A stretch of DNA of 13,062 nt from an uncultured Lachnospiraceae bacterium. GTDB lineage: Bacteria > Bacillota > Clostridia > Lachnospirales > Lachnospiraceae. Below the pieces are notes generated by a model that worked only from the letters and a program-made list of their open reading frames with translations, had not been told where the DNA came from and did no database searches. Both the position numbers and the translations under genes were made by a program. Location of the stretch: the NCBI GenBank assembly GCA_934343915.1, contig CAKRIL010000055.1:1-13062 (forward strand), given 5' to 3'. This document shows, in pieces, positions 7,863-13,062 of the stretch (position 1 is the stretch's first letter; each line of letters opens with the position of its first letter).

Positions 7863-8140
7863 CTGCTTCCACCACCCTTTACTGAGCTTTTCTGAACTTC
7901 AATATGTTCCGCATTATACTTAATTTTGTTTCCTGCCTGATTAAGAAGGCGAGTAAGCTTGTCTATCTGCGAGATTGATTTATCAATGCTTCTGACCATA
8001 TATGTGACTTCCCTGCCCTGCCAGCTTCTTGTGAGCGTGCTTTTCTCCGAAACAAGCTGTCTTCTTACCGATTTGAGCTGCATGGAGTAATCCTTCATAT
8101 CTGTCGCCTGCCTAAATACCCTGTACATATCAAGTGCCAT
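7859..8140 (-). CDS. WXG100 family protein, ESAT-6-like
   Basis: Starting at the ATG at 8140 this encodes 93 residues (MALDMYRVFR...), the normal WXG100 length. Two helices (about 5-37 and 45-76) flank the turn SWQGRE, where W40-Q-G42 is the WXG motif. Helix 2 (VTYMVRSIDKSISQIDKL) has the heptad-like hydrophobic spacing of the family. The tail has Y75-N-A-E78 but no exact YxxxD/E; that motif is on the partner protein, with which this gene overlaps by four bases. An in-frame ATG at 8206 would add 22 residues, but it lies within the kinase remnant and lacks a ribosome site, so it is rejected. Proteins of this family form antiparallel helical hairpin dimers exported by the EssC/EccC ATPase of type VII systems. 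No such ATPase is in this window. Basic residues are frequent, which is somewhat unusual because many family members are acidic. Confidence 0.85.
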   Translation of the reverse strand: MALDMYRVFRQATDMKDYSMQLKSVRRQLVSEKSTLTRSWQGREVTYMVRSIDKSISQIDKLTRLLNQAGNKIKYNAEHIEVQKSSVKGGGSR

Positions 8141-8149
8141 ATTTCTCTT

Positions 8150-8155
8150 TCCTTT
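8150..8155 (-). promoter_or_regulatory. Ribosome binding site of the WXG100 gene
   Basis: Minus-strand AAAGGA lies nine bases before the ATG at 8140. It supports the 93-residue product over a 115-residue one starting at 8206. Confidence 0.65.
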
Positions 8156-8189
8156 CGCTATACACTGTAACCCTACTTTACAAATTCCT

Positions 8190-8282
8190 TTATTTTGAAA
8201 TATCACGCATAAGCTGCGATGTAGAAATAAGCGTTTTATGCAATTTCTTCAATGCGACGCATATCTGTCCTGCAATATTCCT
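8190..8282 (-). pseudogene. Remnant of a second kinase gene (helix E segment joined to C-terminus)
   Basis: In the frame ending at TAA 8190 the minus strand reads RNIAGQICVALKKLHKTLIS, then TSQLMRDISK and stop. The first part matches the intact kinase RYIARCLCRALDELHKKSIL (residues 141-160). The tail matches its last eight residues, QLMRELSK. The middle (about 127 residues) and the N-terminal 140 residues are missing, so this is an internally deleted, startless relic. It overlaps the last codons of the PARG-SGNH gene in another frame, and directly follows that gene as the intact kinase follows the SGNH remnant. This is a separate decayed copy, not part of the WXG gene. Confidence 0.8.
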
Positions 8283-9772
8283 CTCACCACCAGCTCTGCA
8301 AGCGTATTCATTCCTTTTTTAGTAGGATGAGTTCCATCCATCGAGTCATACGGAATATTATATGAAGCTAAATCTAACAGGCTGCAGTTTTGATAAAAAG
8401 CAGCCTCTCTTATTGCTCTGTTGTATTCCTCTATATGCACTCCTCCGAAGCTTTCAGGAAAATTAAACGATGAATCCTCATCAATACAGGTCTTACAGAG
8501 TGTACAGCAGTATATCTCGGCTGACGGATAATTCTCCTTGATACGGTGTAGCATAATTGAATAAGCATCAGAAAATTCATCCTCGTCAATAGTCTTCTTT
8601 TCAATCTTTACACTTCCGACATGCACACCGCTTCCCCAATCATTAAAGCCCATGTAAATTATAATAAAGTCGGGGGTTCCGCTCTTATCGTGCAGATTTT
8701 TGATTCTTTCCATACAGCAGCCCGCCGACCTCGATACAGCATCCTGCTCACTTGATGTTACCTTGCAGCCTGACCACGAATTATTCACCAGCAGCTTTCC
8801 GTCAAGATAGTCTATAGCCATTCCCCACCATGTATCCGCCTGACCTTTTATACCTGCCGACTCTGCCACAGCTTTGGAGTAAAATACAGCACAACTCTCA
8901 GGATTATAGCCCTCAAGGGTGCTTATCGAATCGCCAAAGACAGAAAAACTCTTACCTGTGAACTTTTTTAATGCTTCATAATTTCCAAGTTCTCTGTTGA
9001 ATGCCTTGTAGTTCAGCATGCCTTTATTATCATCAGCCTTAATTGCAAACACTATTTTACTGAAATAATTTCTGTATTGCTCCTCAATGATTACTTCATG
9101 GAATGCTTGTGCTACAAGCTCCGGCGGATTATAAAAGGCTCCACAGCCAAATGCTCCAAGTACCATTACCGATATTTTGTTTTCAATGGCAGATTCAAAT
9201 ATATTTTTTATGCGCGATTTGAGCATATTCTTTAAATCATTTCCGTCTATCCAGTCAATTTTTCCAAGATATGGAGCAGCACAGGTAATCACATCCACGC
9301 AGAACCATTCTTTTTTATCAAGCAGAACCGGGATATAATCGTCTGATTTAAACACAGTGACATTCCTTATGTATATAAGTCTGTCCGAGTTCATATTGTT
9401 TCCGTTATTCATATGATAGTCATAGAATTCTTCTTTTGCGGCTTTACCTGACAGACATGCAAACAGATTGCTGCTTCTGCACAGGCATTCCTCCTGTGCC
9501 ATGGCTCCCACTTCTACTCCGCCACCCGGATGCACCGGATTTGCGAAATTGAGAACCGCAGTCCTGCCATACTTAAGGTATTTTGAAGCCGAAGCAAAGC
9601 TGGTATTTCTTTCAACAATAATATCTGCCTTTGAATAGAATTTTTTATGTTTTCTTGCCGTAAAGCCTTCCTTGTAAACCCTGACCGATTTTTGTGCCTT
9701 TCTGGTTTTGTGTCTTAGCTTACCCTCAGTTGCAAGCCCCATAGTATCATTGAAGCATTTAATCAAATCCAT
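8249..9772 (-). CDS. PARG-type macrodomain fused to SGNH/GDSL hydrolase
   Basis: This is a 507-residue cytoplasmic protein (no signal peptide or membrane helix) with two enzyme domains. Residues about 1-262 are a bacterial-type poly(ADP-ribose) glycohydrolase macrodomain of the TIGR02452/DUF2263 family: VLNFANPVHPGGG (73-85), seven residues, then QEE (93-95) with the catalytic glutamates, CRSSNL (98-103), and VLGAFGCGAF (204-213). Residues about 274-500 are an SGNH hydrolase: VFGDSIST with nucleophile Ser282, Gly335 in NNSWSGC (block II), Asn377 in MGFNDWG (block III), and D479-G-T-H482 (block V). Both active sites look complete. It may remove ADP-ribose from a target and also cleave an ester, but the linked substrate is unknown. 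GGAGG nine bases before the ATG supports the start; it lies 20 bases after the protease gene. The last ten or so residues are read from kinase-remnant DNA in another frame, so the native C-terminus was replaced. Confidence 0.9.
   Translation of the reverse strand: MDLIKCFNDTMGLATEGKLRHKTRKAQKSVRVYKEGFTARKHKKFYSKADIIVERNTSFASASKYLKYGRTAVLNFANPVHPGGGVEVGAMAQEECLCRSSNLFACLSGKAAKEEFYDYHMNNGNNMNSDRLIYIRNVTVFKSDDYIPVLLDKKEWFCVDVITCAAPYLGKIDWIDGNDLKNMLKSRIKNIFESAIENKISVMVLGAFGCGAFYNPPELVAQAFHEVIIEEQYRNYFSKIVFAIKADDNKGMLNYKAFNRELGNYEALKKFTGKSFSVFGDSISTLEGYNPESCAVFYSKAVAESAGIKGQADTWWGMAIDYLDGKLLVNNSWSGCKVTSSEQDAVSRSAGCCMERIKNLHDKSGTPDFIIIYMGFNDWGSGVHVGSVKIEKKTIDEDEFSDAYSIMLHRIKENYPSAEIYCCTLCKTCIDEDSSFNFPESFGGVHIEEYNRAIREAAFYQNCSLLDLASYNIPYDSMDGTHPTKKGMNTLAELVVRGILQDRYASH
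8276..8366 (-). repeat. Imperfect direct repeat, copy B (pairs with 7466-7556)
   Basis: This is the 3' coding end of the intact SGNH domain. It matches 7466-7556 at roughly four of five positions and marks the intact side of the duplication. The match breaks down near 8276-8280, where kinase-derived sequence begins. Confidence 0.8.
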
Positions 9773-9792
9773 TCTACATTTCCTCCATGCAT

Positions 9793-11802
9793 TTATCTTT
9801 TATCCGTCAGAGGAATCAACTCTGTAGAAATAGCATTCTCCTGCTTATCATAGATTACAAACATACAATAAAAACATTCCGGATTTTCTATTGGCTTGGT
9901 TATCAGTTGAAAATATGCACACGGAAATTCATACCCACTCATACGGCCTGAATTTTCCCATTCAGATATCGGAAGAATATTTCCATTTTCATCTCTTGCA
10001 ATGTAATATTCGCTCACCGCAATTGCCATCATATCATAGTTATCAATACACAATAATTGCTTATCAGGTGTGTCAGAATCTGAATAAGGAATAACACTTC
10101 CTATCTGTCCATCTGGATTGTCTTCATTCACATATATTTGCAAATTGGCAACTTCCATATTCCACGATAGTGAATGTTCATATCTGTTAAGAATAATCGG
10201 CATTGTGTATCTTCTTTCTTTTGCCTGTGCATTACTTTCAACCAAAAACAATGGTGTTTTCGATACTTCCTCTGTAAGAGCATTTCGAGCATACAGAGCC
10301 TTATCAGCATAATATACATGTGCATATCCATCATCCCCTACGGGAATATTCTTACCAGAATACACCACCATATATTTTTCACTTTCTCTATCCGGCTCAC
10401 GTCCCGTATTCCAATTAAGTTGCCCCGTATTGAACATAATAAATGCGTTTATCTTTGATATATTATTTAGCTGTTCATCATTAATCTGAAGCTTCACATC
10501 ATAGGACGAACAATTTTCGGAAGTTTCAATTATATCGACATTACTAACCATGCTTGATAAATCCACACTTCTGCTACTTTCATTGCCTTTATCATTGTCA
10601 TATAATTCAGAAATGAAATTACGATAGCCTTTCGAAAAATCCACTTGCTCCGATATATACATATATGCATACCTATATGTATCATCTGTATTATTTGGAT
10701 AACATATAGATATGCCATTAGCATCTTCAACGTTTCCAGATTTATACACAACCATGCCATCAATAGCTTTCAAAAGTTTATCAGCTTCCTCTGATTTCTG
10801 TACTCTTACCAATTGATTTATTAAATTAATGCTGTCTAACATACCATAACTATAATTTGATGAATATTCTCCAAATCCTTTAACTCTGCTACAAGCTCGT
10901 GAGACTTGTGGAATATTTCGGATTGTAAGTCCATCCTTTAATGAAATAAAGAAATTGTCCATTGCTTCCTCTACCTCACTGTATTTTTCCAAATCAATAC
11001 ACGAAAGTGTCAAATCACAGTACAACTGAGGGTAAAGTTTATATGCCATCTCTCCAAATTCAACATATGAATCTATTATTTCTTTTCCAAGCTTTTCCCC
11101 ATCTATCAGCTCGTCTGTAAGACACGAAAGGAACGAATAATCCCATCCCCATCCAGGTTCTGTTTCCTGTGATGCAACCATGTAATTTGCATAAGGAGCA
11201 AGGACATCCGCAACCTCTAGCGAACTCATAAGGCAGGCATCAAATCCCGCTAATTCCAGCTTTGTAGCACGTTTCCCCACTGAATCATTCAATGCAGTCT
11301 GCAGTTCATTAAGTGTCAGACTGTCATCATAATTTTCATCATAACCGAAGCCAGCAACTGCTCCTCCGCCATGATCCCAAAGAATCAACGAATAGCTGTC
11401 ACTTTTATAATTATCATAACAATAATTTATAAATGAGCTGAGAGTGTCTGCTTCACCCATATTTGATGCATCAACCGTATCAACAACATAAACATTTCCA
11501 GAAGCTACCTTGAGTATGCTGTCCTTATCTGCCGAAAGGCCATCTATCTGCCAAGCCGAAGTTCCACCTGTGTATATAATGATATTATTATGCCTTGTAT
11601 CTGCCTTAGACTCTGCCATCTCTGATAAATCCATTGATGCGTTACCCGATATGGATTCCAAATCAGAGCCAACCATATATACCATTATCGTCATATTCTT
11701 TTTTCCGACACCAGCAGCATAAGTAATTTCCGATTCCTGCATAATATTTAAGAATATTGCAAAAACAATACTTATTCCTAATAGCTTTCTTAAAAATCTC
11801 AT
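9793..11802 (-). CDS. Secreted clostripain-family (C11) cysteine protease
   Basis: This is a 669-residue protein. The N-terminus MRFLRKLLGISIVFAIFLNI is a signal peptide with probable cleavage after ITYA (about residue 29). The C11 core follows: TIMVYMVGSDLES (38-50), LILWDHGGG with catalytic His144, ELAGFDACLMSS with catalytic Cys190 and Asp188 in the expected basic-residue pocket, and ETEPGWGWDYS (213-223). Members of this family cut after Arg or Lys and often activate themselves. The residues after about 400 form a mostly beta C-terminal region without a recognised name. No sorting signal or second membrane helix is visible, so it is probably released or loosely held at the surface. The gene begins 12 bases after the upstream gene, with GAGG about ten bases before the ATG, and is followed after 20 bases by the PARG-SGNH gene. 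It may process operon-encoded surface proteins or outside proteins; this is inference. Confidence 0.93.
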   Translation of the reverse strand: MRFLRKLLGISIVFAIFLNIMQESEITYAAGVGKKNMTIMVYMVGSDLESISGNASMDLSEMAESKADTRHNNIIIYTGGTSAWQIDGLSADKDSILKVASGNVYVVDTVDASNMGEADTLSSFINYCYDNYKSDSYSLILWDHGGGAVAGFGYDENYDDSLTLNELQTALNDSVGKRATKLELAGFDACLMSSLEVADVLAPYANYMVASQETEPGWGWDYSFLSCLTDELIDGEKLGKEIIDSYVEFGEMAYKLYPQLYCDLTLSCIDLEKYSEVEEAMDNFFISLKDGLTIRNIPQVSRACSRVKGFGEYSSNYSYGMLDSINLINQLVRVQKSEEADKLLKAIDGMVVYKSGNVEDANGISICYPNNTDDTYRYAYMYISEQVDFSKGYRNFISELYDNDKGNESSRSVDLSSMVSNVDIIETSENCSSYDVKLQINDEQLNNISKINAFIMFNTGQLNWNTGREPDRESEKYMVVYSGKNIPVGDDGYAHVYYADKALYARNALTEEVSKTPLFLVESNAQAKERRYTMPIILNRYEHSLSWNMEVANLQIYVNEDNPDGQIGSVIPYSDSDTPDKQLLCIDNYDMMAIAVSEYYIARDENGNILPISEWENSGRMSGYEFPCAYFQLITKPIENPECFYCMFVIYDKQENAISTELIPLTDKR

Positions 11803-11814
11803 ACACCTTGTACC

Positions 11815-13062
11815 TCACTCTTCCACTACCCATTTAATTGCCACGACCTTGCCATCTTTACATTTGACGTATGACATAGAATATCCACTCGAATTTTTGA
11901 TTCTGAACTCCGTTGAAATTGATTTCTTATCTCCATCTTCTGATGCATCAATAGTTTTATCATATTCAATATTGGCATTATTAAGAATATTCTCAAGTTC
12001 TGTTTCATCCAACCCTATGCATATTCCACCTGACATCTCTGACAGACTGTCTTCCTCAGTTGAACCTAGTTCATAAATCATAGCATTTCTTGCCAAAATA
12101 GCCTCATCATTTTTATTACACAAATAGGCGATAAATCTGAAGCCATCACGTTCTAAAAATACTCCGATTTTATCATTTCCAGCTATCGTTGTATCTGCTC
12201 CATCATCAAGTTTTTCATAGTTTTCTCTCATTTCCCAGCCATTATTAAGAAATGCATACGCAGGTACAGGGAGCCTGTACAGTTCATCTTTGAAGCACAC
12301 AATATTATCTGCCATGCTATCTGTGATTTCCGTTGGTCCATCATACTCAGGCACAATATCAGGATTTCCCTTTGAAAACTCGAACCCATCATTCGCCTTA
12401 AAGCATGACAATTCAACATCAACCAAAATGCCATTTTTAAACGTCAATCTTTTTTCAGCCCGACCATCAGTGTCTACTTTAAAAATATCTGCGTTCTCAA
12501 TATACTTAATATAATCCACCTTGACATTATCAGATTCAAATACCTCTGTATTATCAGGTTCTCCCATAATATCAATAACCTCTTCAAGACTTGAAATACC
12601 AATTATAATGTTATTTGGCAGCCTGATGGTATCACTTTCTGTATAATCAAGCATATTTATCTCTACTCCGGCTATCACGCAATCCTTAACTTTTCTTATC
12701 GTGATATCCGGATTGTAAATAAAGAAGCCAAACTGTAACTCACCCCGTACAAACTGAACCGTAGTGTACTCGCCGCATTTTAGCGGAGAAGTATCATTTC
12801 CATAAAGCGTATTCACATTCCATCCTTTCAACAATAACGTAGAATATGGCATTGGAAACTCCAATACACAATCATCAATCTGTATTTGATAGCTGTTAAT
12901 ATCATCAGAGAGTGTGGCATTCTGCACATCATCTACATTATATTGTCCTCCAAACAATTCCCGGCCTGATATATCCTCTTCGGTTTCCACGTCTTCGGTT
13001 TCTGCATTATCTGAGTCACTCACAGTTTCCTGTATTTCCGTGCTTACTGCTGTATGCACTAC
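11815..13062 (-). CDS. Putative surface protein with two related domains, 5' end cut by window
   Basis: The frame is open to the right edge; the GTG at 13059 is simply the first possible start in view and is unlikely to be real. The visible 416 codons begin with a polar acidic linker (SDSDNAETEDVETEEDISG), the kind seen just after a lipobox or membrane anchor, so a signal sequence probably lies upstream. Two similar domains follow. Domain 1 (about 53-220) and domain 2 (about 240-414) share a FPMPYSTLLLKGW / LPVPAYAFLNNGW element, an FxxGxxxFxxYxxN strand pair, an IIIGISSLEEV / ICIGLDETELE helix start, and a final strand (FKNGILVDVEL / CKDGKVVAIKW). I do not recognise the family. The domains look like small mixed alpha/beta binding modules. 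It precedes the protease gene by 12 bases, so the two are likely co-translated and may act together outside the cell. Confidence 0.8.
   Translation of the reverse strand, partial: VVHTAVSTEIQETVSDSDNAETEDVETEEDISGRELFGGQYNVDDVQNATLSDDINSYQIQIDDCVLEFPMPYSTLLLKGWNVNTLYGNDTSPLKCGEYTTVQFVRGELQFGFFIYNPDITIRKVKDCVIAGVEINMLDYTESDTIRLPNNIIIGISSLEEVIDIMGEPDNTEVFESDNVKVDYIKYIENADIFKVDTDGRAEKRLTFKNGILVDVELSCFKANDGFEFSKGNPDIVPEYDGPTEITDSMADNIVCFKDELYRLPVPAYAFLNNGWEMRENYEKLDDGADTTIAGNDKIGVFLERDGFRFIAYLCNKNDEAILARNAMIYELGSTEEDSLSEMSGGICIGLDETELENILNNANIEYDKTIDASEDGDKKSISTEFRIKNSSGYSMSYVKCKDGKVVAIKWVVEE

Noticed and set aside
8141..8206. N-terminal extension of the WXG100 protein (115 residues from an ATG at 8206)
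   Set aside because: The extra 22 codons lie largely in and just after the kinase remnant, lack a ribosome site, and make the protein longer than the family norm. AAAGGA before 8140 gives a better start.
7466..8366. Direct repeats flanking the WXG genes as ends of a mobile element
   Set aside because: The repeats are coding ends of SGNH genes. No transposase, terminal inverted repeats or target duplication are visible, so gene duplication explains them better.
10128..10763. Short minus-strand frames rich in Met, His and Ile within the protease gene
   Set aside because: Out-of-frame shadows of a conserved gene; AT-rich low-complexity translations.

Overview
The window is a compact, single-direction block of AT-rich Gram-positive DNA. 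Every convincing gene lies on the minus strand, so transcription runs from base 13062 towards base 1. Most genes have strong GGAGG-type ribosome binding sites. Intergenic gaps are mostly 12-47 bases, with one 4-base ATGA overlap, so this looks like the downstream part of one long operon. The mix of an AgrC-like GHKL sensor kinase, lipoproteins, a WXG100 protein and a clostripain-type protease suggests a gut or rumen Firmicute, most likely Lachnospiraceae. That assignment is inference. Both ends cut genes: a two-domain protein at the right (5' part missing) and the sensor kinase at the left (3' end missing). No tRNA, rRNA, CRISPR array, insertion sequence, clear promoter or clear terminator was seen, and no gene-free stretch exceeds 300 bases.

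In transcription order the genes are: (1) a probable surface protein with two related domains, partial; (2) a secreted clostripain-family (C11) cysteine protease; (3) a cytoplasmic fusion of a bacterial-type PARG macrodomain (ADP-ribose glycohydrolase) with an SGNH/GDSL hydrolase; (4) a decayed kinase fragment; (5) a 93-residue WXG100 protein; (6) a 104-residue partner carrying a YxxxD motif, translationally coupled to it; (7) a decayed C-terminal fragment of a second SGNH gene; (8) a protein-kinase-fold protein whose catalytic Lys, HRD and DFG motifs are all broken; (9) a membrane-anchored TPR-like protein ending in an NPCBM-like domain; (10) and (11) two tandem paralogous lipoproteins that look like beta-propellers; (12) an AgrC-like six-TM GHKL sensor whose usual phospho-acceptor His appears to be absent.

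The WXG/YxxxD pair is the hallmark of substrates of a type VII (ESX/Yuk) secretion system. No secretion ATPase is in view, so any such machine must lie outside the window. The best working model, which is inference, is an envelope and secretion island in which cytoplasmic parts (PARG-SGNH enzyme, pseudokinase, WXG pair) are made with extracytoplasmic parts (protease, TPR-NPCBM protein, propeller lipoproteins) and a sensor.

The clearest hidden signal is a duplication scar around the WXG pair. The intact SGNH gene is followed by a kinase remnant, and the intact kinase is preceded by an SGNH remnant. The two remnants are reciprocal, which implies an ancestral tandem duplication of an SGNH-kinase module flanking the WXG genes, followed by deletion of most of one copy of each gene.
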